Of a stretch of DNA of 64,000 nucleotides, positions 43,633-53,572 are shown piece after piece. Origin of the DNA: Cellulomonas wangleii. GTDB lineage: Bacteria; Actinomycetota; Actinomycetes; Actinomycetales; Cellulomonadaceae. The stretch spans positions 3,224,001-3,288,000 of the forward strand of contig NZ_CP074405.1 of the NCBI RefSeq assembly GCF_018388445.1, given 5' to 3'. A program made the position numbers and the translations under genes. The first letter of the stretch is position 1. Each line of letters opens with the position of its first letter. A model generated the notes under the pieces. The model was given only the letters and a program-made list of their open reading frames with translations. It searched no databases and was not told where the DNA came from.

Positions 43633-43919
43633 CAGGCCAGACCCTGCGAGACCACCGTCGCGGCCGCGTCGGCCTCGATGTCGGCCACGCGCACGACGTC
43701 CTCGATGACCGGGTTCGACAGCACCTGCTCGGCCGCGGCCGCGGCCGCCTCGAGGACCTCGGGCGTCACCGGCCCGTCGACCTCGAGCTCGAACCGCTTG
43801 CCCTGACGGACGGACGTGAACTGGCCGAACCCGAGCCGCGGCAGCGCGTTCGCGACGGCCTTGCCCTGCGGGTCGAGGATCTCGGGCTTCGGCATGACAT
43901 CGACGACGACTCGTCCCAC
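43632..43919 (-). CDS. purS: Phosphoribosylformylglycinamidine synthase, PurS subunit
   Basis: The 95-residue protein is PurS, the small bridging subunit of the PurSQL complex: [22 protein letters not shown] and [11 protein letters not shown] are the family phrases. GTG 43919 has AGGGAGC upstream. It leads purQ and the double GNAT gene. Confidence 0.95.
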   Translation of the reverse strand: MGRVVVDVMPKPEILDPQGKAVANALPRLGFGQFTSVRQGKRFELEVDGPVTPEVLEAAAAAAEQVLSNPVIEDVVRVADIEADAAATVVSQGLA

Positions 43920-44072
43920 GGGTGCTCCCTGGTTCACGACGTACGGGTTCGGGCCGATCCTACGGGCACGCCCGCACGCCGCGGGGCGGCGTCCACCACG
44001 CAGGCGAGGGCCGGGCGGCCGCGCCACCGGGACCGCCGGACGACCCCGCCGGGCAGGGGCTACGGGCAGGGG

Positions 44073-45611
44073 CTACAGGGCGGCGTGGGCCCAGGTGCCG
44101 GCGACCAGGGTGCCCGTGACGCGGACGTCGCGGACCGCACCCGGCGTCGCCGCGAGCGCCACGGGGTCGTCGTCGAGGACCACGAGGTCCGCCGGGTCGC
44201 CGGTGCGCAGGCCCAGCGGGCGGCCGTCGACGGACGACGCCAGCGCCGTGCGCACGTCGACCGCCTGCTCCGGGTGCCACGACGGCCGGTCGTCGCCGGT
44301 GCGCCACACCGCCGCGTCGATCGCGAGCCACGGGTCCAGCGGCGCGACCGGGGCGTCGGAGCCCAGGGCGAGCGGGACCCCGGCGGCGTGCAGGTCCGCG
44401 AACGGGAAGGCGCGGTCGGTGCGGCCCGCCCAGTGCCGGTCGGCGACGTCGCGGTCGTCGGGCAGGTGGGCCGGCTGGACGCTCGCCGTGAGCCCGAGCG
44501 CGGCGAACCGCGGGACGTCCGCGGGGTCCAGCAGCTGGGCGTGCTCGACCGACCCGCGCGCACCGGTCGCGGCGAACGCGTCGAGCACCAGCGTGTTCGC
44601 GGCGTCCCCGATCGCGTGCACGGCGCAGCGCAGGCCGTGCGCGTGGGCGTGCCGCAGCAGCGGCACCAGCTCGTCGGCCGGCACGGTGAGCACGCCGCGC
44701 GCCAGCGGCCCCTCGACGCCCGGGTAGGGGTCGTGGCACCAGGCGGTGCGGGTGTTGAGCGAGCCGTCGACGATGACCTTCAGCGGCCCCTGCGTGACGC
44801 GCGGCCCCGCCAGCCGGTCACCGGTGTGCAGGTCCTCGGCCACCACGCGGTCCAGGTACGGCTGCCACACGCCGGCGCGCACGCGCACCACCGGGTCGCC
44901 CGACGCCGCCCGGCGCCGCCAGGCCGTGACGTTGTCCGCGATCTCCAGGTCCACCACGCCGACGACGCCCCGGGCGGCCGCGGCGCGCAGCGCGTCCGCG
45001 ACCAGCGCGTCCTGCACGTCGTCGGGCACGTGGTCGAGCGCCCCCATGAGCGGCATCCACTCGGCCTCCCGCAGGACCCCCGTCGGGTGCGCGGTCACGC
45101 CGAACAGCCGCAGACCCGCGCTCGACACCCACGCGCAGTGCAGGTCCCCCGAGACGAGCACGACCGGCACGTCGCCGGCGACGGCGTCCAGCAGCGCGGC
45201 GGACGGCACGTCGGGCCACGTCCCGTCGCGGAACCCGATGCCGACCAGGGGGCGGCCCGCGGGCGGCGGCTGCGTGCGCAGCCGCTCGGCGACGAGCCCC
45301 ACCACCTGCGCGGCCGACCCCGCGCCGGACACGTCGAGCCGCCCCCGCGCGAGCGCCCACTGCGTCAGGTGCGTGTGCTGGTCCCACAGGCCGGGCAGCA
45401 GCAACCGGCCGTCGAGGTCGACGGCCTCGACGGCCTCGCCGGACAGGTCGACCGCACCGCCGATCGCAGCGACGCGGCCGTCACGGAGCACGACGTCGAC
45501 GGGCGCCTCCTGCCCGAGCAGGCGCGCGCGTCGCAGGACGAGGGGGTGTGGGACCTCCACCGGACCTCCGGGACGTGGACGGGTGAGCCGCAGGGAGACT
45601 ACGTCGCCCAT
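44073..45611 (-). CDS. Metal-dependent amidohydrolase (YtcJ-like)
   Basis: The 512-residue protein is of the amidohydrolase-3 family: GLWDQHTHLTQWA supplies the first metal His pair, LKVIVDGSLNTRTAW, CAVHAIGDAANTLVLDAF and LALGSDAPVAPLDPW the rest. It probably hydrolyses an exocyclic amide or related C-N bond; substrate unknown. ATG 45611 has GGAGGCACG. It is divergent from the NUC1 nuclease gene and transcribed alone. Confidence 0.85.
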   Translation of the reverse strand: MGDVVSLRLTRPRPGGPVEVPHPLVLRRARLLGQEAPVDVVLRDGRVAAIGGAVDLSGEAVEAVDLDGRLLLPGLWDQHTHLTQWALARGRLDVSGAGSAAQVVGLVAERLRTQPPPAGRPLVGIGFRDGTWPDVPSAALLDAVAGDVPVVLVSGDLHCAWVSSAGLRLFGVTAHPTGVLREAEWMPLMGALDHVPDDVQDALVADALRAAAARGVVGVVDLEIADNVTAWRRRAASGDPVVRVRAGVWQPYLDRVVAEDLHTGDRLAGPRVTQGPLKVIVDGSLNTRTAWCHDPYPGVEGPLARGVLTVPADELVPLLRHAHAHGLRCAVHAIGDAANTLVLDAFAATGARGSVEHAQLLDPADVPRFAALGLTASVQPAHLPDDRDVADRHWAGRTDRAFPFADLHAAGVPLALGSDAPVAPLDPWLAIDAAVWRTGDDRPSWHPEQAVDVRTALASSVDGRPLGLRTGDPADLVVLDDDPVALAATPGAVRDVRVTGTLVAGTWAHAAL

Positions 45612-45727
45612 CGTGCCTCCACCCCCCGGGCCCGGCGCACGTCGCCCCCCGAGCACCCCGGCGGCCCGCGGCGGACGTGGGTACCGTGGTCGGGGTCCGG
45701 TGGTCCGCTCGGGGGCAGGGGTGGCTG

Positions 45728-46552
45728 ATGGGGTACGACCCGACGTTCCTGGGGCCGCTGGTCCCGCTGCCCCGCGCGCCGCAGGAGGTGCGCGAGCTCC
45801 CCGCCACGCACTTCACGGTGCTGCTGGACCCGGCCCGTCGGCTGGCCGCGGCCACGGCCGTCAACATCGACGGGGTCGCGCTGCTCGACGTCCCGCGCGA
45901 CGACGACTGGCGCCTCGACGAGCGCGTCCCGCTGCAGGAGCAGACGGGCCCGGAGCTGTACGCCCGCAACGACCTGGACCGTGGGCACCTGGTGCGGCGG
46001 CGCGACCCGGTGTGGGGCACCCCGGGGGAGGCGGCGCAGGCGAGCCGGGACACGTTCACGTACCCGAACGCGGCGCCGCAGGCCTCGGGGTTCAACCAGA
46101 GCCGCGAGCTGTGGCTGGGCCTGGAGGACCACCTGCTGGAGCACGCCCGCGCGCAGCGGCTGCGGCTGTCGGTGCTCACCGGCCCGGTCCTCGCCGGGGA
46201 CGACCCGGAGTACCGGGGCGTCCAGCTCCCCCGCCGCTTCTGGAAGGTCGCCGCGTGGTCGCTCGACGCGGGGCGGCGCCTGGCGTCCGCCGCGTTCGTG
46301 CTCGACCAGACGCCGCTGCTGCCGGCGACCGAGCTCGCCGCCACCACGCACGCGGCCGCCGAGGCCGACGAGCCGCCGCCGCTCGGGCCGTACCGCACGT
46401 ACCAGGTGCCGGTCGCCGACGTCGCGGACCTCACCGGCCTCGACCTGGGCCCGCTGCCCGCCGCCGACGTGCTGGCCGTGACCGCCCCGCAGGAGCTGGC
46501 CTGGCGGGAGCTGGGTGCCCTGGACGAGGTCCGGCTGGAGGCCACCGCCTGA
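45728..46552 (+). CDS. DNA/RNA non-specific endonuclease (NUC1 family)
   Basis: The 274-residue protein has the NUC1 motif RNDLDRGHLVRRRDPVWG (DRGH with the general-base His) near residue 80 and TFTYPNAAPQASGFNQ with the metal-ligand Asn. No signal peptide is clear, so it may act inside the cell or need another route. ATG 45728 has AGGGTGG. It converges with purC. No immunity gene is seen next to it. Confidence 0.85.
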   Translation: MGYDPTFLGPLVPLPRAPQEVRELPATHFTVLLDPARRLAAATAVNIDGVALLDVPRDDDWRLDERVPLQEQTGPELYARNDLDRGHLVRRRDPVWGTPGEAAQASRDTFTYPNAAPQASGFNQSRELWLGLEDHLLEHARAQRLRLSVLTGPVLAGDDPEYRGVQLPRRFWKVAAWSLDAGRRLASAAFVLDQTPLLPATELAATTHAAAEADEPPPLGPYRTYQVPVADVADLTGLDLGPLPAADVLAVTAPQELAWRELGALDEVRLEATA

Positions 46553-46586
46553 CGGCCGCCCGACCGAGCGGGCCGAGCCGCTGCGG

Positions 46587-47516
46587 TCAGACGTCCAGCG
46601 GTCGGCCCGTCAGCCGCTCGTACGCCTCGACGTAGCGCTCGCGGGTGCGCTCGACGACGTCCGCGGGCAGCGGCGGCGGGGGCGCGTCGGACGCACGGTC
46701 CCACCCCGAGGCGGGCGACGTCAGCCAGTCCCGCACGTACTGCTTGTCGAAGCTGGGCTGCGACCGGCCCGGCTCCCACGCGTCGGCGGGCCAGAAGCGC
46801 GACGAGTCGGGCGTCAGGACCTCGTCACCGAGCGTGATCGCGCCGGACGTCGGGTCGGTGCCGAACTCGAGCTTCGTGTCCGCGAGGATCACGCCCCGCT
46901 CGCGCGCGACCCGCTCGGCACGCGCGTACACGGCCAGCGTCAGGTCGCGCAGCCGCTCGGCCGTCTCGGGTCCCACCGCGTCGACGACCACCGAGAAGCG
47001 CACGTTCTCGTCGTGCTCACCGAGCTCAGCCTTGGTCGCGGGCGTGAAGACCGGCTCGGGCAGCCGCGAGCCGTCGACCAGGCCGGCCGGCAGCGCGATG
47101 CCCGTGACCTCGCCGTCCACCCGGTACTCCGCGAGGCCGGAACCCGTCAGGTACCCCCGGGCGACGCACTCGACGGGGAACATGTCGAGGCGCCGGCAGA
47201 CCATCGCCCGGCCCGCGACGGCGTCGGGCACGTCGGTGGACACGACGTGGTTCGGCACCAGGTCCGCGAGCTGCTCGAACCACCACAGGCTCAGCTGCGT
47301 GAGGACCGTGCCCTTGCCCGGGATCCCGGGGCTGAGCACGTGGTCGTACGCGGACACCCGGTCCGAGGCCACGACCAGCACGACGTCGCCGTGCTCGTCG
47401 CGCAGCGCGACGCCCGCCACCGAGTCGTCGGGCTCGTACAGGTCCCGGACCTTGCCGGAGTACACGTGCCGCCAGCCCGGCAGCGTGACGGTCGGGGCGA
47501 GGGGTGCGTGGGTCAC
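46587..47516 (-). CDS. purC: SAICAR synthetase
   Basis: The 309-residue enzyme condenses CAIR with aspartate in purine synthesis. Marks are YSGKVRDLYE at the start, SDRVSAYDHVLSPGIPGKG, RRLDMFPVECVARGYLTGSG and LADTKLEFGTD. GTG 47516 is chosen because CACACT lies 6 nt before it, a weaker leaderless pattern; GTG 47522 is an alternative. It follows purD by 63 nt and may be read from the purD promoter. Confidence 0.95.
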   Translation of the reverse strand: MTHAPLAPTVTLPGWRHVYSGKVRDLYEPDDSVAGVALRDEHGDVVLVVASDRVSAYDHVLSPGIPGKGTVLTQLSLWWFEQLADLVPNHVVSTDVPDAVAGRAMVCRRLDMFPVECVARGYLTGSGLAEYRVDGEVTGIALPAGLVDGSRLPEPVFTPATKAELGEHDENVRFSVVVDAVGPETAERLRDLTLAVYARAERVARERGVILADTKLEFGTDPTSGAITLGDEVLTPDSSRFWPADAWEPGRSQPSFDKQYVRDWLTSPASGWDRASDAPPPPLPADVVERTRERYVEAYERLTGRPLDV

Positions 47517-47579
47517 GCGCACAGTGTGGCGCGCGGCACCGCCGTTGCGCGACGGACGACCACGTGGTGGTGCGGTCCG

Positions 47580-48881
<1,302 letters not shown>

Positions 48882-48889
48882 GGGGCCCG

Positions 48890-48895
48890 ACCCTA
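48890..48895 (-). promoter_or_regulatory. -10 box (TAGGGT) before purD
   Basis: TAGGGT, 8 nt, then GTG 48881, suggesting a near-leaderless transcript. Confidence 0.4.
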
Positions 48896-48964
48896 CCTGC
48901 GCGGTGGCCACCGGGCAGCGGCGACCGCACCGGGACGCCGGACGGCGCTGCGCGCCGGTGCGCC

Positions 48965-49552
48965 TCAGCCCTCGCCGGGCCGTCCGTGGCGCACCGGGAA
49001 GACGTCGAGGTGCACGCGCACGCGGCGCGCCCCGTCGACGCCGTCCTCGCCGCGCGCGTCGCTGAGCTCCTTGTACTCGTCGACCACCTCGAGCACGCGC
49101 TCGATGAGGCGGCGGGTCTCGTCCTGCGTGAGGTCGAGGCCGGTGCTGGACATCACCTGCGCCTCCCAGGTGAGGTCGACGTCCTCGACCCAGGCAGCGA
49201 GCTCCTGCGACCGCTCCGCGACCATCGCCTGCATCACCGCGTGGGCGGACGACGCCGTGGCCGGGTCGACGAGCAGGTCGGCGCTGTCCATCGTGAACCC
49301 GACCGCGCGCCACCAGCGCTCGCGCCCCCCGGTGTGGTCGGGGTCGTCCTCGACGAAGCCGTGCCGCTCGAGCTGGCGCAGGTGGTAGCTGGTCTGGCCG
49401 CTCGACTCCCCCAGCGCGCGCCCCAGCATGCTCGCCGTCGCCGGGCCGTCGTTGCGCAGCGCCCGGTACATCGCCATGCGCAGGGGGTGAGCGAACGCCT
49501 TGAGGGCGTCGGCGCCGATGCTCGGGCCGCGCAGGGACTTGTCGTCCGTCAT
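48965..49552 (-). CDS. Winged-helix regulator (ArsR/HTH_20 type)
   Basis: The 195-residue protein has an N-terminal winged helix at about residues 15-75: DALKAFAHPLRMAMYRALRNDGPATASMLGRALGESSGQTSYHLRQLERHGFV. The C-terminal half is helical and probably senses a ligand. It is divergent from an MFS exporter, and a four-copy 14-bp repeat starts at its own ATG (49550-49552), so autoregulation and control of the exporter are likely. Confidence 0.88.
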   Translation of the reverse strand: MTDDKSLRGPSIGADALKAFAHPLRMAMYRALRNDGPATASMLGRALGESSGQTSYHLRQLERHGFVEDDPDHTGGRERWWRAVGFTMDSADLLVDPATASSAHAVMQAMVAERSQELAAWVEDVDLTWEAQVMSSTGLDLTQDETRRLIERVLEVVDEYKELSDARGEDGVDGARRVRVHLDVFPVRHGRPGEG

Positions 49553-49607
49553 GTGCAGAGATACCTTTGCAGAGTCTTCTTTGCATAGAACGCTTTGCAG
49601 AGCGTCC
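49552..49607. repeat. Four phased 14-bp repeats in the regulator/exporter promoter
   Basis: Units start at 49552, 49566, 49580 and 49594, each beginning T(G/T)TGCA followed by (G/T)AGA or GAG: TGTGCAGAGATACC, TTTGCAGAGTCTTC, TTTGCATAGAACGC, TTTGCAGAGCGTCC. The period is exactly 14 with no gaps. The AT content stands out against the neighbourhood. These are likely regulator binding sites covering both promoters. Confidence 0.8.
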
Positions 49608-49628
49608 TCTCACCCTAGCGAGGTCCCG

Positions 49629-50969
49629 ATGGACAGCACCGCCACCACGACGCCGGACGCACCGCCCGCGCCCCCGCCCGCCGCCGCACCTCCCGCCCCC
49701 ACCACCGGCGACCGAGGGCTGGGGCCGCGGTTCCGCGCGCTGCTCGTCGCGTCCGGCGCGTCGAACCTCGGCGACGGCATCCTCATGGTCGCCGTCCCGC
49801 TCGTCGCCATCGGGTTCACCCGGTCCCCGGGCCAGATCGGGCTGCTCACCGCCGCGACGTGGCTGCCGTGGCTGCTGCTCGGCATCGTCGCCGGCGTCGT
49901 CGTCGACCGCACCGACCGACGCCGCGTCCAGGTGGTCGCGCTCACCGCACGGGCCGTCCTGCTCGCCGGCGCGGCCTGGCTCGCCGTCAGCGGCGGCCTG
50001 ACCCTCACCTGGCTGCTCGCGATCGTCCTCGCCTACGGCACGACCGAGGTCTTCGCCGACCTCGCCGCCAACGCGCTGGTGCCCGACCTCGTCACCACCG
50101 AGCAGCTGCCCACCGCCAACGGCCGGATCGTGTCGGTGCAGGAGGTGGCCAACACGTTCCTCGGCTCCCCCGCGTCCGGGGCGCTGCTCGCGCTCGGCAC
50201 GGGCTGGGCGTTCGGGGCACCGGCAGGGCTGGCGGCCCTCGCCGTCCTCGTCCTGTGGCGCGGGCTGCGGGGCAGCTACAGCCACGCACCCTCGCGCGCG
50301 TCCGGCGAGGAGACGCCGGGGGTCGTCCGGCGCGCCCTGGCGGACGTGCGCGACGGTCTCGCGCTCGTCCTGCGGCACCGGGTGCTGCGCCCGCTCGTCC
50401 TCGCCGGTGCGCTCGTCAACCTGACCAGCACCGCCTACATCACCGTCTTCGTGCTCTGGGTCGTCGGCCCCGGGTCCCGGGTCGGTGTGCCCGCGACCGT
50501 CTACCCGCTGCTGCTCACGCTCGCCGCCGTCGGCGCCGTCCTCGGCTCCGCGCTCGTGGGCCCCGTGCTCGCGCGGACCAGCGAGGTGCGCGGGATGGTG
50601 GGCTCCTGGTCGGTCGCGTTCGGCACCCTCGCGCTGCCCGTGCTCGTGCCGCACCCGGTCGCGATCGGCGCGGCCCTGCTGGTCATGGGCACGTTCAGCA
50701 CGATCGGCAACGTCGTGAGCCAGTCCGTGCGCCAGCGCATCGTCCCGCGCGACATGCTCGGCCGCACGGGCGGCGCCACCCGGACCCTGGTCTTCGGCCT
50801 GATGCCCGTCGGCGCCCTGCTCGGCGGTGCCGTCGCCGAGCGCTGGGGCATCGCCACGACGCTCGTGGGAGCCACCGTCGCGGCGCTCGCCGTCGCGGCC
50901 GGTCTCGCGGTCGCGATGCGCGGCGTGACGCCGGCGGACCTCGCCGCCCCGCAGCCCGGGACCCGCTGA
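49629..50969 (+). CDS. MFS exporter
   Basis: The 446-residue transporter has about 12 hydrophobic segments following a Pro/Ala-rich lead. FADLAANALVPDLVTTEQLPTANGRIVSVQEVANTFLGSP is typical of the enterobactin-exporter-like (EntS/MFS_3) group, and RIVPRDMLGRTGGATR is its C-half loop. It probably exports a drug or metabolite. ATG 49629 has GAGG upstream. The adjacent divergent regulator and repeat array imply induction by its substrate. Confidence 0.88.
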   Translation: MDSTATTTPDAPPAPPPAAAPPAPTTGDRGLGPRFRALLVASGASNLGDGILMVAVPLVAIGFTRSPGQIGLLTAATWLPWLLLGIVAGVVVDRTDRRRVQVVALTARAVLLAGAAWLAVSGGLTLTWLLAIVLAYGTTEVFADLAANALVPDLVTTEQLPTANGRIVSVQEVANTFLGSPASGALLALGTGWAFGAPAGLAALAVLVLWRGLRGSYSHAPSRASGEETPGVVRRALADVRDGLALVLRHRVLRPLVLAGALVNLTSTAYITVFVLWVVGPGSRVGVPATVYPLLLTLAAVGAVLGSALVGPVLARTSEVRGMVGSWSVAFGTLALPVLVPHPVAIGAALLVMGTFSTIGNVVSQSVRQRIVPRDMLGRTGGATRTLVFGLMPVGALLGGAVAERWGIATTLVGATVAALAVAAGLAVAMRGVTPADLAAPQPGTR

Positions 50970-50996
50970 CGTCGCGGCGGGCCGGGCGCGGAGGGC

Positions 50997-52283
50997 TCAG
51001 CCCAGCAGCTCGTGCCGGATGATCGTCGCCTCGCGGCCCGGCCCGACGCCCACCGACGAGATGCGCGTGCCCGACACGTCCTCGAGGTACTGGAGGTACC
51101 GCTGCGCGGCCTTGGGCAGGTCGTCGAAGTCGCGCGCGCCGCTGATGTCCTCGGACCACCCGTCGAGGTACTCGTAGACCGGGCGGGCGTGGTGGAAGTC
51201 GCTCTGGTCGATCGGCATGTCCTCGACCCGGCGGCCGTCCACGTCGTACGCGACGCAGACCGGGATCCGCTCACGGCCCGTGAGCACGTCGAGCTTGGTG
51301 ACCACCAGGTCGGTGAGCCCGTTGACCATCGAGGCGTAGCGCACGACGACCGCGTCGTACCAGCCGGTGCGGCGCGGACGGCCCGTCGTGGTGCCGAACT
51401 CGCCGCCGGTCTGCCGCAGCCACTCCCCGTCGACGTCCAGCAGCTCGGTCGGGAACGGCCCCTCGCCCACCCGCGTCGTGTACGCCTTGGCGACCGCGAC
51501 CACCCGGTCGATGCGGGTCGGACCGACACCCGAGCCCGTGCACGCCCCGCCCGCGGTGCACGCGGACGACGTGACGAAGGGGTACGTGCCGTGGTCGACG
51601 TCGAGCATCGTGGCCTGGCCGGCCTCGAACACGAGCGTCCTGCCCTCGTCGAGCGAGCGGTTGAGGAACTGCGGGGTGTCCGCCACGAACGGGCGCAGCC
51701 GCTCCGCGTGGCGCAGCAGGTCGTCGAGGGTCTCCTCGACCGTGATCGCGCGCCGGTTGTAGACCTTCACCAGCAGGTGGTTCTTCTGGTCCAGGGCGCC
51801 CTCGAGCTTCTGGCGCAGGATGCCCTCGTCGAAGAGGTCCTGGACGCGGATGCCGATGCGGTTGATCTTGTCGGCGTACGTCGGGCCGATGCCCCGCCCC
51901 GTCGTGCCGATGCGGCGCTTGCCGAGGAACCGCTCGGCGACCTTGTCCATCGTCCGGTTGTACGGCGCGATGACGTGCGCGGCCGACGACACCAGCAGGC
52001 GCGAGGTGTCGACCCCGCGGGCCTCCAGCGCGTCGATCTCCTCGAACAGCACCTCGATGTCGACCACGACACCGTTGGCGATGACCGGGACCACGCCCGG
52101 CGTGAGGATCCCCGAGGGCAGCAGGTGCAGGGCGTACTTCTCGCCCTCGATGACGACCGTGTGCCCGGCGTTGTTGCCGCCGTTGAACTTCACGACGACG
52201 TCGGTGCGGTCACCGAGCTGGTCGGTCGCCTTCCCCTTGCCCTCGTCACCCCACTGGGCTCCGAGCACCACGACGGCCGGCAT
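50997..52283 (-). CDS. purA: Adenylosuccinate synthetase
   Basis: The 428-residue GTP-dependent enzyme commits IMP to AMP. Marks are [20 protein letters not shown] (P-loop and catalytic Asp), [25 protein letters not shown] and [24 protein letters not shown] 52283 starts MPAVVVLG. Length matches the family. A possible -10 TACCCT on the - strand lies at 52398-52403, implying a 5' leader of about 110 nt. Confidence 0.97.
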   Translation of the reverse strand: MPAVVVLGAQWGDEGKGKATDQLGDRTDVVVKFNGGNNAGHTVVIEGEKYALHLLPSGILTPGVVPVIANGVVVDIEVLFEEIDALEARGVDTSRLLVSSAAHVIAPYNRTMDKVAERFLGKRRIGTTGRGIGPTYADKINRIGIRVQDLFDEGILRQKLEGALDQKNHLLVKVYNRRAITVEETLDDLLRHAERLRPFVADTPQFLNRSLDEGRTLVFEAGQATMLDVDHGTYPFVTSSACTAGGACTGSGVGPTRIDRVVAVAKAYTTRVGEGPFPTELLDVDGEWLRQTGGEFGTTTGRPRRTGWYDAVVVRYASMVNGLTDLVVTKLDVLTGRERIPVCVAYDVDGRRVEDMPIDQSDFHHARPVYEYLDGWSEDISGARDFDDLPKAAQRYLQYLEDVSGTRISSVGVGPGREATIIRHELLG

Positions 52284-52432
52284 GACGATCACCACTCCCA
52301 GGCTGCCTGCGGTGCGGCTCAGCCCGCAGACGGGCGCGAGCGGGCTCGCGGCGCGGGTGACCCCAGCACGCGCGGCAGTGAACGCGTACCACCGGGAAGG
52401 GTACCGGAGCGCCGCGCGGCCACGGTCGGGAC

Positions 52433-52462
52433 GGGTCCCCGGCCGGTTCCGGGCGGGGACCC
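52433..52462 (-). terminator. Hairpin after the DUF3151 gene
   Basis: A 9-bp stem (52433-52441 with 52454-52462) lies 30 nt past the stop of the DUF3151 gene. Confidence 0.6.
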
Positions 52463-52493
52463 GAACAGGCCCGGCCCGCCCGCCGCGGACGGC

Positions 52494-52910
52494 TCACCGC
52501 AGCGCGGCGACCTCCTCGGCCGACGTGCCGCAGTCCCGCAGGAACGTGCGGCAGCGCTCGCCCTCGGCCGTCTCGCCGATCGCGTCCGCGGCGCCTGCGA
52601 GCGCGAGCAGCGCCCGCAGGAAGCCCTGGTTCGGTTCGTGCGCGACCGGGACCGGGCCGCGGCCGCGCCAGCCGGCGCCCCGCAGCGCGTCCAGGCCGCG
52701 GTGGTAGCCGGTGCGGGCGAAGGCGTAGGCCGTGACGGGGTCGGCCGCGCGCTCCGCGAGCAGCGCCCAGACCAGGGACGACGCGGGCGCCAGGGGCACG
52801 ACGTCGCGCGGGTCGGTGCCCGCGGCGAGCGCGGCCCGGGCCGTCGCGTCGGCGCCGTCGGCGGGCAGCAGCGTCGGGGGCGGTCCGTCCAGCAGGTTCT
52901 CGTGGGTCAT
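52494..52910 (-). CDS. DUF3151 family protein
   Basis: The 138-residue cytoplasmic protein starts NLLDGPPPTLLP and contains YAFARTGYHRGLDALRGAGWRG, VPVAHEPNQGFLRALLALAGAADAIGE and ERCRTFLRDCG, the DUF3151 family wording. The family is actinobacterial and often sits beside purA, as here. Function unknown. Confidence 0.85.
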   Translation of the reverse strand: MTHENLLDGPPPTLLPADGADATARAALAAGTDPRDVVPLAPASSLVWALLAERAADPVTAYAFARTGYHRGLDALRGAGWRGRGPVPVAHEPNQGFLRALLALAGAADAIGETAEGERCRTFLRDCGTSAEEVAALR

Positions 52911-53063
52911 GGCGCCAGTGTGCACCGCGGTGCGCGGCGGGAGGTCGCCGGGCACCGCACCGACGACCGGGCACGCTCGGGCGGACCCCGCGGGGCACGA
53001 CCGGACCGGCCGGGCGAACCGGGACGAGCCGGGCGTGCGCTCGCACGTCGCGGGACCCGCGAC

Positions 53064-53069
53064 TACAGT
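53064..53069 (+). promoter_or_regulatory. -10 box (TACAGT) for the first STAS gene
   Basis: TACAGT lies 63 nt before the ATG at 53133, the best -10 match upstream, implying a leader of about 55-60 nt. Confidence 0.5.
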
Positions 53070-53132
53070 CGAACGGCCGACCAGTACCCGCCCCCGCGCC
53101 CCCCTCCCCGGTCGGTACGGAGCACAGGACCC

Positions 53133-53498
53133 ATGATCGAGATCTCGACATCGTCCACGACCACGACCCTCGTCGTGGCGGGCGACCTCGACCTGGCCGA
53201 GCGCGACCAGTTCCCCGAGGTGACGGCGCGCGTCGTCGGGCTGCGTCGTCAGCTGCTCGTCATCGACATGTGCCGGGTGACCTTCATGGACTCCACGGGC
53301 GCGGCGTTCCTCATCTCGCTGGCCGACGCGGGGCGTCGACGCGGCGGCGCCACGGTGCTGCGCGGTGCGGCCGACCGGGACCTCTTCGTGCTGGAGATCT
53401 GCGGCGCGCTCGAGCTGTTCCGCATCGACGCGGACCACCGCTGCGAGCTGGGCGCCGAGGCGGCCCTGACCCCCGAGGACGCCCCCGCCCCCGCCTGA
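53133..53498 (+). CDS. STAS anti-sigma factor antagonist (first)
   Basis: The 121-residue STAS protein has LVVAGDLDLAERDQFPEV and LLVIDMCRVTFMDSTGAAFLISLADAG. In SpoIIAA/RsbV the phosphorylated residue is the second Ser of DSSG; here it is Thr (DSTG). ATG 53133 has AGGA upstream. It faces the phosphatase/kinase gene tail to tail. Partner: probably the HATPase domain of that protein or a distant anti-sigma factor. Confidence 0.85.
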   Translation: MIEISTSSTTTTLVVAGDLDLAERDQFPEVTARVVGLRRQLLVIDMCRVTFMDSTGAAFLISLADAGRRRGGATVLRGAADRDLFVLEICGALELFRIDADHRCELGAEAALTPEDAPAPA

Positions 53499-53509
53499 GC
53501 CCGAGCTCG

Positions 53510-53535
53510 GGCAGGCACGCGAAGGCCCGCCTGCC
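53510..53535. terminator. Weak hairpin between STAS and phosphatase genes
   Basis: A 7-bp stem (53510-53516 with 53529-53535) in the 74-nt gap between convergent stops. Confidence 0.35.
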
Positions 53536-53572
53536 GGACGACCGGTCGGCGACCCCCGCCGCGCGACCGCCC

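Noticed and set aside
45728..46552. NUC1 nuclease as a toxin with an immunity partner
   Set aside because: No secretion or toxin-delivery domain, no adjacent small immunity ORF; the neighbours are an amidohydrolase and purC.
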